Source: Alopecurus myosuroides
Taxonomy: Eukaryota; Streptophyta; Magnoliopsida; Poales; Poaceae
Assembly: GCA_028641055.1 (NCBI GenBank)
Contig: CM054057.1
Location: forward strand, 324,762,941-324,826,940
Direction of reading: 5' to 3'
DNA: 64,000 nucleotides
Part shown: piece after piece, positions 46,405 through 59,423 of the stretch
Position numbering within the stretch: position 1 is the first letter of the stretch
Layout of the letters: each line of letters opens with the position of its first letter
Made by a program: the position numbers and the translations under genes
Notes under the pieces: generated by a model
What the model was told of the DNA's origin: nothing
What the model saw: the letters and a program-made list of their open reading frames with translations, nothing else
Database searches by the model: none

Positions 46405-47306
46405 CTTGGTTGCAGTGGGCTAAGCTGGATGAGCATTCTTGGTAGGACACTCACGAGCGAAATGTCATTCCTTTCCATAGACAAAGCAACCTCCATTTGG
46501 CTTCGGGTTTGGGTTAGGATTCGCATCATAGTTAAAGTTGTTTCCATTTCCTCGAGGCTTTGGTGCATAAGGTGCGCGGTTGTTGTTGTGGTTGTTGTGG
46601 TGATTGTTGTTGTGGTTGGGCCTTGGTGCATACTGGTGATTTGGGCGAGGTGCATAAGCAGGTGCCCTTGGTGGTGGTGGTCTCGCATAAGGAGCAGGGC
46701 GAGTCCTGGGGGCGCTAGGCCCTCCTTGAAACATCATCTTCCTTTTATGGTTGTCAAAGGCATTCTGGCGCTTGTGCTCCATCATCATGGCAACATCAGC
46801 AAGCGACTCCAGATCCTGGAATGGTATCACAACCAGTGTACACTGTAGCTCCTCATGCGGTCCATTCAGGATTCTCTCTTTCTTCTTCGCCTCTGTGTTA
46901 ACCTCCTCTGGGGCATACCGGGACAGGGTAGTAAAATCCTCCCAGTACTTAGACACTGACATCCCTCCTTGTCTCAACTTTAGAAACTTGTCCCGCATAA
47001 TATTCATCACACCCTGGGGGATGTGGTACTTGCAGAACCTAGCAACAAAGTCCTCCCAATCGAACACATGGCCAGCAGCAAGAGTGGCTCAAGTTGTCTC
47101 CCACCAAGTCCTTGCTGGACCAGCAAAAAAGTGAGTGGCAAACAGAACCTTGTCATTATCCTCCACTGAAGCTACTTCCAGGTTGTTCGCAATTGTGCGG
47201 AGCCAATCATCAGCATCGAGAGGCTCAACAATCTTGGAGAAGATCGGGGGATTCGTGTGTTGAAAATCCTTCAGCTTCGAACGAGCACCATTTCCATTTC
47301 CATTGC

Positions 47307-47310
<4 letters not shown>

Positions 47311-47379
<69 letters not shown>
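47311..47379 (-). repeat. (AAC)n microsatellite in gag, encoding poly-Asn
   Basis: About 23 tandem GTT units on the plus strand (AAC on the coding strand) give a long polyasparagine tract between the Pro-rich N-terminus and the gag core. Probably expanded by slippage. Confidence 0.95.
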
Positions 47380-47533
47380 ATTGGCACTAGCATTGGCCAA
47401 CTGCTGCAGAGCAGAAATGGTGGCGGTGCTCTCAGCTCGTGTGGCTTGACGGTCCTCCATCATCAGGGCCAATAATGCCTCCACCGATGGTGGGTGTGGT
47501 GGTGGTGGTTCCCGACGAGGCGGTGCTAGGTGT

Positions 47534-49082
47534 TGTTGGGAACCCCAAGAGGAGGGTGTGATGAGCACAGCGGTAGGAGTTTTCTCCTTAGTTAAGAACC
47601 ATGGTTATCAATCCAGTAGGAGAACGAGAATCTTCGGAAGGTTGATGCCACTGACGGTGGTGCTGGCGCTTCAACGGTGTCAGCAACAACGTGGAACCTG
47701 CACACAACACAACCAAAATACTTTTCCCCGACGGTACAGTGAGGTTGTGAATCTCACCGGTCTTGCTGAAAACAAAGATTAGACGTATAGTGTGGAAAAC
47801 AGTGTATGCTTGTAGTAAGTAAAGAAAGGCGGAAAATGTTGTGGTTTGTTTAACAGTGTGGAAAATGGACCGGGGTTCATAGTTTCACTAGTGGGGTCTC
47901 TCCATAAAAGATAGCATGCTGGATGAACAAATTACAGTTGGGCAATTGACAAATAGAGGTTGCACCGTAGTGCACAATATAACATGAACATTACTATGTT
48001 ATTTAGTGCAGGCATTACAACAAGATACATAGACCGACATCCATCTGCATCTATGACTAATAATCCACCCTCAGGTTATCATCCGAACCCCCTTAGGTAT
48101 TAAGTTGCAAGCAACAGATAAATGGATTAAACAAAATGTGTAATGTAAGCAATGATTATGCACGCGGGCACTCTCACCTCTGTTTTCTCCCTAATGGCAA
48201 CAACACATCCCCCTTCACATTTCTGTCACTCGCGCAAGGAAACAAGGAGGCATGAACCCACTATCAAGCATAAATACTCCCTCTTGGAGGCACTAGCAAC
48301 TACTTGGCCAGAGCAACCACTAGCAACGGAAAGCATGCAAGATCATAAATAACATATGCAATAAAGACTATAATCAACTTGGTATAAGGTCAATATTCAT
48401 CGGATCCCAGCAAACACAGCATATAGAATTACATAAGGTCAATCTTGATCATGATAGGCAGCTCACGAGATCTAAACATGGATGCATATAAGGAGGAGAC
48501 AACCATCTAGCTACAGCTATGAACCCGTAGTCCAGGGATGAACTACTCACGCATCACTCCGGAGGCAGGCATGGTGATGTAGAAGCCTCCGGTGATGATT
48601 TCCTCTCCGGCAGGGTGCTGGAAAACAGCTTCAGAACCCCCCTGATCTAGGGTTGACGACCACAGCGGCTGCGGAACTTTTTCGGGATTTTTGATCAGGT
48701 GCTTAGGGTTTTCCATCCGGGGGGGTTAAATAGGCGAAAGGGCAAAGGCGGTGGAGGCCAGGAGGCCCCACACCCATAGCTTGGCCGCGCCGCCATATGG
48801 TGTGCCCCCTGTTGCCCGTCTTCGAATCCTCTTCGGTGTTCTGCATGCTTCCGGGGAAAATAGGAACTTCGGGCTTTGTGGGGTCCAATTCCGAGAATGT
48901 TTGCAGAACAACTTTTCTAAAACCAAAAACAACAGAAAACAGGGAACTGGCACTTGGCATCTTGTTAAAAGGTTAGTCCCGGAAAATGTATAAAAATGCT
49001 ATAAATAAAGGAGAAAACAACTAGCGATTGGCAAAATATGATCATGGAGCATCAGAAATTATAGATACGTTGGAGACGTATA
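47534..49082 (-). repeat. Athila-type solo LTR
   Basis: 1.55 kb, related along its length to the LTR at 21361-22937. It runs on the minus strand from a worn TTATACGTCTCCAACG (expected TGATACGTC) to GGGGTTCCCAACA. No internal region follows. It splits the gag of A just after the start codon. The flanks CCGCC and ACACC are only partly alike, so the target duplication is eroded or lost. Confidence 0.75.
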
Positions 49083-49091
49083 AGGCGGCAT

Positions 49092-49413
49092 GATGTAGTG
49101 AAACATGTGTAAGACTATGCAGCAAGACTTCTTTGTTTTCAAAGAAAAACAAGGCAACAAAAATAGTTTTATGAAAAATTAAATACAAGTGATGAATCAC
49201 AAGTAATAATACGAGTAGAAAAATAACAACTTGGATAGAACACAAACATATCACATTCATAATATAGAGTCTTACAATCACACATAACACAAACACAAGT
49301 CTCACAATACAAGCTAGGATCCATAGAGCTACATATGGGATGCGACTAATGGAGATATCGCAATGCTACTAGCACAAACTGGCACAACATCCAAAAGCTT
49401 AAAGGTGCTACAT
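49092..49413 (-). other. Spacer between extra ORF and gag in A
   Basis: 320 bp, AT-rich, with no open frame of note. It corresponds to the 210-bp spacer between the same two ORFs in E1. Confidence 0.5.
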
Positions 49414-50299
49414 CTAGTCCTGGTCACTGTCTCCATCGAAAAGGATCTCCTTAGGATCCTCCTCGTCTCCAAGCAGGTCGTCATCCTCCTGCTCACTCTG
49501 GTCACTCATGTCCACCCCATCAACATCTGACAGAATGTCATCGTCTACAAGGAGGTCCTCGTTCTCCCTGCGGAGCTCGGTGGTCTCCTCCTCCAACTCC
49601 TCGAGGGTCGAGTCTCGAGTGGCCAGATCCTCTCTGAGGAGTCTTTAGCCTACCACGCAGAATAGCGTTGGCTTCCTGCAGCGCCTCTACCTTCTTGGTG
49701 AGACGGGTACGGCCCAAACGAGTGGTTCGTAGCTGTCCCGCCAAGGCACGGTTCCTCGCGATCACGGTCTCGTGCTCAACCATCATCTTGCCCAAGTGTG
49801 TCGTCAGGATGCGGCACTCTGCAACGGTGGTGTGCTTCAATATACTCAGATCGTCCAGACTACGTTGGGTGCGGTGCAACATAATCTCCATGTCCTTCAG
49901 GTGAGGACCCATGCCATCAAGATCCTGCGGCACAGGAAGTGGTATTCCCATCTCATCACGTCTCCAAAGCAACTCAAAACGAGTGTCAAGGAGAAAGTAG
50001 TCCCTCAAGTACGCCAAGCGTGCAATCGCCTCCTGGATCACATGGACAGATCCCTCGTGCAAGGAACGCTCAACAGTGGTGAAAACAAAGGTCTCAGCAG
50101 AAGGTTCTGTCAGAGGTGGAAGGATAGTACACTCCACAAACAAATCAACCTCTACTGGAGAACCAATGATCAGTCCTCCTCTCAGCTCAGGAACTGGGTG
50201 GTCAATAAGCTCAGTCATCTCAACAAGCCTCGGCTCGAAGAGAAAAGACACGTCACGAGCCCGTCCCAACTGACAAGCCTCTGTGAAAACAACCTCCAT
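49414..50299 (-). pseudogene. Extra ORF upstream of gag in A
   Basis: 253 open codons from ATG 50299 (MEVVFTEACQ), then a frame change near 49645 and a second frame (49414-49596) that carries the natural C-terminus. Residues 52-100 resemble the strand-strand-helix part of the E1 ORF (DLFVECTIL, ETFVFTTVE, SVHVIQEAIARLAYLRD). Residues about 130-225 have heptad-like spacing and are probably a coiled coil. The tail is strongly acidic (SDVDGVDMSDQSEQEDDD). The ATG is directly preceded by TTTTGTGTAG, acceptor-like as in E1. No known domain is certain; homology with the E1 ORF is by position and weak pattern. Confidence 0.65.
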
Positions 50300-50518
50300 C
50301 TACACAAAATTTGAAGTATATTTTAAGTTAGATCACAGTGTGCAAAGTTTTAAGTTATTCAAGAGGTAACTTAATGTAAGTAGAGTTTAGTAACACAGAG
50401 GAGATGGGGTACATAGAATATTTGGTACTTAGTCATATCGGTAACTTAGTTTTATAAAGTATCTTTTTGGAGTACTCGCTAACGTCCATGCTAACTAAGG
50501 TTTCCTATGGTCAGGATG

Positions 50519-50530
50519 GCTCTGATACCA
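50519..50530 (-). promoter_or_regulatory. PBS of A
   Basis: TGGTATCAGAGC on the minus strand, four bases from the 5' LTR end. Initiator-Met type. Confidence 0.88.
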
Positions 50531-50534
50531 ACTT

Positions 50535-53500
50535 TGTAGAGGCCCCAGACTAGCAAGTCCAAGACCCCTCATATGCATACATTCACGATCCCAGAACAAT
50601 TAGTCGTGCAAAACATATGAAGTTGGTACACAAATAACATCATCCATTACACGAATAATAAGGTATTACATAAATGGTCCATGACCAAGTCTTAAATAAC
50701 TGCCACACATGACAGACAACTAACACACCCACAACGGAAGATAGCAAAACACAACGTAGCGGAGCCCAAGTCATGCCTTAACCTACAGGCTGCTGACCGG
50801 GAGACGATCCTAGTTCGCGTGGTCATCAACATAGTACTCCTCCTAGGGCTGCTCCTCATAGTCTGGCCAAATAAATAGCCAGGGACGAAACCAATAAGAG
50901 TACATTTGAATGTACTCTGCAAGACATCCTTTATGAAGCTTATAAAATGCAAGCATGCTTATATGGTGGAATGGGTAGGCTATACATAGGGTTTGCTACC
51001 CATGATGGATGAAAGATACATCATGGTTGATTTTACATCTCTATATCTTTGTTGAAGAAGATACTTCAAAAGAAAATACTATCGTTTCTCTTGTAGATAT
51101 CGCATATCCAAGAGGTTTTGTAAGACTTTGTTTAAAGAAGGTTTTTCTTTGCAAAACTTCTTGTAAAACAACTTCAAGCTTTTCTTCATATCTACCTCAC
51201 AGGTACACAGTTCCTCTTTGAGTACCTCGCAGGTACAAGACCTTTTTCAAAACATCCTTTTTGAAAACATTGACACACTACTAGCTACATGGCCATTCAA
51301 CTGTCCATATCCGAGGACGCAGCTATTCTGAATAGTTTTAATCTGCATAGGTGTACACAATCCATAAGATCCAAATCATCTGCCATGAATCACCCATGGA
51401 CTGTCCGTGACAGTATGCGAATAACAGATACCTGATCCTAACTTTCCACTATGGTCAAGCTAGTATATGGCTATCCCTTCAACTAAGTTTTATTCTCCCC
51501 GGCACCATATCACACACTGTCATGACAGGAGACCCAACTGTTGCAGACGGAGGGAAAATTAATCCCACACTTTGGATGTCTCATATCTCCCACCTAGGGA
51601 CATTTTGGTTCCGAGAATCCCATTCTCTATAGCACTTGGGATATAACACACACTAACAAGAACAAGTTTCAAGATAGGCCTCTTTCCCATGTTGAGGTAG
51701 AGTTGCAGTACGTCTTGGTTGTCCATCGAAGACTAGGTTATGTGTCTTTTGTAAAACATTTCAAAAACATTCATCTTTGCCACCTCTAGTGAATAAGGTC
51801 CCACCTTTCCACCGAGGGTTTTTCTAAAGCATTTGTTTACAAAAGCACATTTTTGGGTGTCCACTTAGAGACTTCAATATTATTAAAGTTGGTGGTATTT
51901 ATATACCATATGATGGCTAAGGTCTTGGTAACACCAAGTTTGAGTACTGGTAAGGTGATAGTTACTTATAATATTAATAGTAGTAATAGCCGCAACAAAA
52001 ATAGTTTTGTTAACCAAATTTTTTGTTAAAACTTTAGAGGTAAAACATGCATGATAGATAATGATAAATGTAATAAAATCAAGCATTGGGATGGCTTGCC
52101 TTGGTATTGGCTCAAGTCTTGCTCTTGGAAATAGCAAGAGTGAAAATAAGCTTCTTCTTCTCCAATACCTCCTTCTTTGTTTTCTAACGTCGTAAAAATA
52201 AATAAATGACACACAGTCAGAACCAACTAAGGCACACAATTTTACATAGCAATACATACAACAGGCATCACATAAAACAATCCATCACTCCATTTTCCAA
52301 AGGCAAAGACTATTAAACACCCATAAATAAAATTAGACTACTAGGAACATGACTATGGTGGAGAAATTGTATTTCTCACCAAAATTCAATGGGACCACTG
52401 TGTGTTCCACTAGGCTACCAAGACATTAAGAGGTCCCAATGCCTCTGTTCACACTTGGAAAAATTACTATCCCACCAAACAAGCATTCAAAACAATATTC
52501 ATACTAGTGAAAAATAGAGAGGCAGATCATTCTATTTAAACCTACTCATGCTTTTCTACAAATAAAAGTGCAACGAGCTGTCACAAGTATGAATCAGTAC
52601 CAAAGTGGTACTGGACTCATCATATCAACCACAAAAATATAGGTACTAAACCTAATAATACCTTGCCCAACATTTCTATGCAAGAAAAATACTAGAAAAC
52701 AATACTATGCTACTAACTATTTCTACTAACTTCCAAACATGCTCATTTCTCCTAACATTCTAGATATGTAGCAAAAAAACTTAATAACAGAGAGTAACAC
52801 TCTTACACGTGCTACAAAACAAGATCTAATACACAAGTATTTAATTAAAACTATCTACACAAGAATAAATAAAAACAAAAACATGCTAAAACTAGTTAAG
52901 CACACCATAATTATTCTAGATCTCTAAAATTGTACCAATCTAGTATTAGGTAGATATAAACATACGCAAACTCATCCAATTGGATTCACATAAAATATCA
53001 TCACCAAAAAGTCTACAAAAATCCTAGACGCGCTATCTGGATATTTACCAAAATGCATGGCTTTTTCTCTAGGAAGCTCTCCTTCAATCAAGGCCAAGTG
53101 ATACCGATAGAAATCACTAAGGGCTATCCAAAACAATTTAGTTTGCAAAATTTGGATTCTTATCTTTAAAGTTAACCCAAAAATGGCTTAACAAATAGGT
53201 TCTGCCAAAATAAATGCTACTGCAAAAATAATACACAAAAATTAGATCTATCAGTTGTATGTGGTTAAGAATATGTTAAGGTACAAGCATGGTTTTTAGT
53301 TTGGAAATAAACCTATTTTTTCTATTTTTCCTAGGCAAAAGCTAGGGTTCACATTTCTATTATTTTTCCAAAATGAATAAAACCACAGGGACTACACAGG
53401 GCACGGGCTAGATCCACACGGGCGTGGCCCAACAAGCGCGAAAAACAGCCCACGGGCACGTGCGCGCGCGCTTGCTGCGTGGCAACGACCAGATTCAAAG

Positions 53501-55150
53501 GGATCCGGTTATCTGGCGATCAACGACCCTTGGGGCTTCTTCCTCCTTTCCCCTCTCTCTCTCATCGACGCACGGCAGAGAAACGGGGACGGCGGTAGGC
53601 TCTCCTAGGGGCGGCGTTGGGCAGTGGCGAGGTGTCGAGGCAGTCGCAGGTGGTCGACGTAGTGCAGGCGAGCGTTGGGCAGTGGCGAGGTGTCGAGGCG
53701 GCGTGCAGTGCGGCCGCGGCGGCTCCGAGGATGGCGACGTGGTTCCTGCAAGCGAACGGCCAAGGGGAGGGGTCAGGGAAGTGAGTTAGGGTACGGGGAA
53801 CACGGCCAGGCCGGAATGACATGAAGAAAGCGACCGGGGCGAGTGCAACCTTCTCGGGCGACTTGCGGTCTCCGGTGGCGAGATCTCCCCCGTGTCACTC
53901 CGAAGGAGCGATCGGGGTCTTGAGAGCGTGTTGGGGTGAGTGCGGTGGAGGAGTGGAGGTGTGCGGAGAGGCAGTGGGACTTGCCATGGCTTTATACGCG
54001 GACACGGTGTCATGGGCGCGGGCGTGTCCTCGGGCATGTCGCGGGCAGCACGGAGCGGCGTCCACGGGCGTGCACACGCCGTGCAACGGGTGGATACGAG
54101 CTTAGGGGACGCGACACTATAATTAGGTGGCGAGGAGGCGAGCTAGGCACGGCGCGTCGTGGCCACAGTGTGTGCGGCTGTCCCCCCCTCCCATTTCCCT
54201 CTCTCTGCCCCCCTTCTTTCCTCTCCTCTCTCTCACTCTCTGATCGACCAAACACAAATCCAATGCACCAAACCCAAGTGGGTACATAGGTGAATCGATT
54301 TGGCAAAGTCTCACCCTCCCATTGGCAGAAAACATACAAAAACAAACACCCAAACTTCTGTCAAAAAGAAAGTTCAGAAAAGACTTAGCAAAATTTTGCC
54401 AAGTGTTGACAACAGATTAAACCATCAATATGTTCACCCATGGTTAAAATAGTAAATGGAGTCCAAATTTGGAATTCCAAGTTGCAAAATTTAAACATGA
54501 AATGCACTTTCAGAAACACATTTTAAATCCATTTTTGAAAGTGTAGAAGGCTATGAAAACAGGGCGGAAAAGGGTACCTTTCTGTTTTTCTCTTTTATCC
54601 AAATTATCTGTTTTTCTGTCTTATTTTCTTTCCACAAAAACAAGCATGCAATTTAATGTTTTCAAACTCCACAAATCTAACCAAGCTTATGGATTTTTAG
54701 TTCACATATCAGAGAACAATTATATGCCAAGAAAACATAAAATTAAATACTCTAACATATTGAAAACAAGTGCTAGAAAATGATATTTGGCTAGGTTTTT
54801 AGGGATAAACCCTAATAGAAATATCAAAGGAAAACATCCATAAATTCAATTGCCATTTTGTTTCCTTGAATGAAACAAAGCCAAACAATATTGTTAAGTT
54901 GAAAACAACCTTGATCCAATACTTGGAACAAAAATTACTCAAGTTTTCATATGGGAAACATCACAGAAACAAGTAGTGATCAATCAAGAAAAATTGACAT
55001 TTTATTTAAAAGAAAATGTTGCTTGATTTGCATAGATGCTCATGGTGAAATACATATGTTGGTCCACACAAACACATTACAAAAGTATTTTTTAGCTCAC
55101 AAATTTGCCTCCCATACTATATTACAAGGTCAAAATACTGTGGTGTGACA
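50535..55150 (-). repeat. 5' LTR of A, intact
   Basis: 4,616 bp, TGTCACACC to GGGGCCTCTACA on the minus strand. It serves as the uninterrupted reference that locates the insertions in the other LTR. It lacks the conserved block and acidic segments of E1, B and C. Short ORFs on both strands have no domain. Confidence 0.9.
53991..53996 (-). promoter_or_regulatory. TATA box of A 5' LTR
   Basis: TATAAA on the minus strand between GC-rich flanks (CGCGTATAAAGCC). This is the likely promoter for the genomic RNA of A. Confidence 0.55.
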
Positions 55151-55517
55151 GTATTCCTTCTACCACCGTGCCGAGGGAAAATTGTTTGTCCCGAAGAATG
55201 GTACATTTCTTGAGAAAGAGTTTCTCGCAAAAGATATTAGTGCGGGGATAGTCCAGCTTGATGAGATTATTGAATCTTCGGTGAACGTTGATAAGACGGT
55301 GTCACCGGATGTGATTCTGTTTGTCATCCCTGTGGCTGAACCGGAAGTTCCTGTATATGATACAGAGAATTCAGTCAAGACTGTGACTGAACCACGCGGG
55401 TCCAATAAAGTTTGGGAACCACCCAAATGGTTCCAAAATGAAGTATTCGTGTTGGAAGATGATGAACCTGCGAACTACAAGGAAGCAATGGCGTGCCCTA
55501 GCTCTGTAAAATCCCAG
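55151..55517 (+). pseudogene. pol: Copia pol fragment: integrase-RT linker
   Basis: Resumes in phase after element A (second GTATT at 55151-55155). Residues KLFVPKNGTFLEKEFLA, KVWEPPKWFQNEVFVLEDDE and NYKEAMA are the usual linker between Copia integrase and reverse transcriptase. The frame ends at CCCAG 55517, where TGTTTGGGAGG begins another insertion; RT itself is not in the window. Confidence 0.85.
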
Positions 55518-58247
55518 TGTTTGGGAGGTTATAAGGATCTAAATATAATATGTGCATTTCAAAGCATGCATCTAAAAGTATGGGAAATTTTGGCGCGAAA
55601 GTTTAAATGAAGTAAAGTGACCAATGTTTCACTTGACATGATGAAATAGGTCTAGTTCATCTAGTCAGGAGTACATTTGGAGTGATCTTTATAACATAGT
55701 ATTGCTACAAACCAAATCATCTCAGTACACAAACCATAATTGGTTATGACCAACACAAACCCTCAACAACCTTAACCACAAGTCTATTAGTGACTTTGGA
55801 TAAATCACTAGGTATCTAGAACTCAAAGAGGGGTGAGTATCCAAATCACAGAACTAATGATCATAATTCCACCAATGAATAATACACAATTGAACCAACA
55901 CCTCAGTAGAGATATTGTATTCTCTAATCATAACTCTTAAGTTATCAACCATTCACACAACATCTTTATAAATTATCTCATAATTGTTAAGTGCACCTTC
56001 ACAAGTAACTAACAAAGGTTAAATAAGAAAACAAATGATGAAACAAGTGTTAACTTTAAACCCACAAGTGGGAAATGACTTGATAATTTTATTAACATAT
56101 TTATCGAATATGTACATATCTCATCAACTATACAAGAAGTACCAAAAAGAAGAAATAAATCTTCTTAAACTACTGCTAAAACTTGATCATCACATATGAT
56201 ATTCTCAAACCTCTATATCTGCATTAAGAATGACAAAGGTCATTAAGATAAGAATATAAAGGGACAACATGACACCTGAGAAAAACAACTATGACATAAG
56301 TCATTAAAACCCAATAAGATATACATGCTCATTGTCTCATTCATCTTATATAAGTGAGTATCTGAAATATCAACACATCAATGAACTATTTGATCAACTT
56401 ATTATTAAGTGATCATTCCATAAGCATACCACACTTCTATTCAAATCAACCTTCAACAAATAAAGTATCTCTGGATACAAGTATTGAGTAACAACAAATT
56501 ATAACCTCTAGTAGAGGAATTCAATTGATAACTAAGTAAAAACAAATCCTATATGATATAATTACATATCTTTTGGGAAATAAAATAAGAAGTATATGGG
56601 AGGATAATGAAAGCATGAACCAACTCTTAATCTGGATATAGTTATGTTGTCAATACCATTCTATCTTGTTTCCAAATCTTCTTTGAATCATTCTGCAAGT
56701 CAAGCAACCCACAAGAAAGGAGGACTACCACAGGAAGATATCCAAGAAGATTATTTAGAGTGTTCTAGAAGTGCTACCTTAAATCTTCTATAAGAGTATT
56801 TGGAAACTCTTATATCTTGATATGATCTTATTAACTCTCTTGAAATAGTGTGATATTCCAATGCTAGTGTTATAGGGAAGTAGTTTGGTAACAAGTTGTA
56901 TACCTTGTTAACAAAACACTTATGTATACTCAAACAATTCGAGTGTCATACATAAACACACAAAAGATTGAATAACCTGGACATCTCAACCTATTGTATA
57001 TGAGTAGTAATTTGGAGGCAAGACTAGCTACCTTATTAACAAATTCTTCTTATATGCATAGGGAAAATTGATGTCATAAACTACATCTACATTCCTTTTG
57101 CAATAAACCAAGAGAAAGAATAACACTAAGGAAACAAGAAACCACATTATAATCATCTAAGTAAAATCTTGCTTGGAATAACTAGTTGTTTTCACCACAA
57201 GGGTGAGATAGTTGAAGATGGAATCCAAGAGCCGATCTTGCTTGCAAGTGACTAAGGTAGTACCTAAAGACTAGCAACAACTAGAGACAAAGATATTGCA
57301 GGCAACAGAAGACCACAAGAAGCAACACTGCCTAAGTAAGGAAGCATAAGAAATTATCCAGAGAATTATAACAAAATATTAGAGAAACTATAACCTATGT
57401 CAAGCTCATGAGAGAGAAGGAACTCATAATATATGTTTAATGGAATCAAGTGTCAAGTATGAAATGATAACAAGCCATTGCATCCACATGCTGATATGTG
57501 GAGGTTAATGGTAACAAGCTTAATACCTTGTTTTTCATATCCTTCTCATCCATAAAACAAATGGTTAAAAAACAAGAATACATCCATACACCAACTTGTA
57601 AGTGATTACATGTTCTGAAAACATCACTGAATAATATCCACACTTGTAAACAAGGTTGGAAAACAAACATGTAGTCTCATGATAATGGAAAACAATGTGA
57701 GCATAAGCCACTCATGTTTTCCACATAATTAGGTACTAAAAATAACAAACATGCCTTACACACACCTCAGTATAATGCCAACCAAAATTGCTAAGAGTTT
57801 TAGCTATGAAAATAACATAGTATTATAAAAAGAAAACAAGTTCCTTCACCCATTAAAATCATTTGGTGTGACATGGAATAAAATTCCATGTTAAATGATT
57901 TCCATAACAGTCCATAGAACTAGTACCAAATAGTTTTACTAAATTACTTTCTATAAGGAATTGTATCTAATATGATCCACTTATAACACACCACTTGAGA
58001 AACCTATGTGTGTTGTGTGAAGGTAATATTCATGCCTAAAATAAATTTTAAGACATTTAATAAAATGAATTGAGTGAAAACAATAAAATCACTTAATCTA
58101 GCACCCTAAATAAAAAATAAAAATTGCTCAAATTCACCAAAAAAAAACATGGTGAGGTTGTAAATTTGATGAGCTTTCCAAATATAATTTTTAATAATTT
58201 TTCTATTTACAAATAGACCTTGAAAACATGGGTTTCTTTTTAGTTTT

Positions 58248-58254
58248 TATAAAA
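58248..58254 (+). promoter_or_regulatory. TATA box
   Basis: TATAAAA followed by a transition to GC-rich sequence with CTCTCT runs. Supports the LTR-promoter reading of this stretch. Confidence 0.45.
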
Positions 58255-58595
58255 GAAGGACCAATCCGCAATTTATAGAAACTTTTTGGGGGTTATGTGA
58301 GAAACCATCGTCTTCAACCTTTGACAGTAGGCTGAGTGTGTGTCGTCGTCGTAGACGTCGTCGTGCCACCTCATGTGTGCCTCCCTGCTCCCGGTGATAA
58401 GATCCCAGAGACGTACTCGTCGAGCTCTATCTCTCCATCCCCATCTTGCTCTCTCTCTCTCACTCTCTGTACCACACAAACCGAAAACCTAGTTCGTAAA
58501 GCCGCCGGCCAACTCTATCGACTCCGGCCGCGCCGGGAAGAATTATACCCATCACGAGGTGCGCCTGGTCCTCCTCGACCACCTCAAGCTCGCGT

Positions 58596-58696
58596 ATGGA
58601 CGGAGATGTCCCCAGCGCCGGGAATTCGTCCACCGTTTCCGAGGCGGGCCGCCGCTGTTTCTTCCTCGCCGCCGGGAAACAAGACCTCACCGCACT
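58596..58696 (+). other. Short open frame cut by element C
   Basis: A frame starting MDGDVPSAGNSS is open up to the C insertion. No domain is seen and it sits in the GC-rich leader of the presumed LTR. It may be the 5' end of a real coding segment, but the evidence is thin. Confidence 0.2.
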
Positions 58697-59423
58697 TGTG
58701 ACGCCCCGAGATCGGGCACTATGCAGATTCCAGCATTTCCGCCAAAATCCACATAATAATCGATTCCAGGTTGCCACTTGTGATAACATTACAACAGTTC
58801 ACGAATAATCGACAACAACAGAGGAGGTATATACAAGACGACTCAAACGAGTCAAGGATACAACTGATACAATACAAAGATCCAAATAATAGCGGAAGAA
58901 ACAACATAGTGTCCGACTACAGACAAGATACAAATTGGACTAAGAGTCCTGAAGATAACCGATGGCGTCCAATCCCTGCCCAGGCCAAGCCGGAGGGATT
59001 CCCAAGCTAACGTCGTCAGACTTCAAACCTGTTGACTGCAATGTGGAATATGCAGCCACGAACGGAGTCGTGGGTCAGTACTATTAAGTACTGGCAAGTG
59101 GATAAACCATACTCACAAGATACCAGCGTAACCAATCATCACAAGATACAAATACTTTGGGTACAACGGAAGGAAGGGATTATTGCAAAGAAGCGGCAGC
59201 GGGCTGCACTAACTAACTACAGAGACGCGCTACAACATCCGGCTAATAGAAATGGATAAGATAGCGCGACAAAACCAACTATAACTACTCACCAAACAAT
59301 ACCCATCCAGTGTTACCCCCTACTAAGGAAGCAACCCAAGAAAACTCACACTGTTGATTAAGGTGACATTCATTTTTATGGTGGGGGTAATCTATATTAC
59401 TAGTCAAGTTATCATCGTTAACT

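Larger units (their letters stand above)
46412..49091 (-). pseudogene. gag: gag of element A, split by a solo LTR
   Basis: The probable start ATGCCGCC is at 49091 (M-P-P). It is interrupted after eight bases by the solo LTR 49082-47534, then resumes with LAPPRREPPPPHPPSVEALL. It is followed by a long Asn run, the gag core ([27 protein letters not shown] then a TGA), FDWEDFVARFCKYHIP, an Asn/His/Pro-rich linker, and a damaged zinc knuckle (CFVYGKE, then TGA, then HFAREC) in which the second Cys is Tyr. Homologous to E1 gag. Confidence 0.85.
55518..58696 (+). mobile_element. Probable long-LTR element, first part of its LTR
   Basis: Begins with TGTTTGGGAGG at the point where Copia coding ends, preceded by CCCAG (candidate target duplication; the other copy is not in the window). 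It has 2.7 kb of very AT-rich sequence with no gene, then a TATA box at 58248 and a GC-rich leader to 58696, where C starts. AT-rich U3, TATA, then GC-rich leader is the same layout as the E1 and B LTRs. It could instead be a solo LTR or unclassified repeat. Confidence 0.45.

Noticed and set aside
49772..50314. 180-codon plus-strand ORF
   Set aside because: Antisense shadow of the extra ORF of element A.
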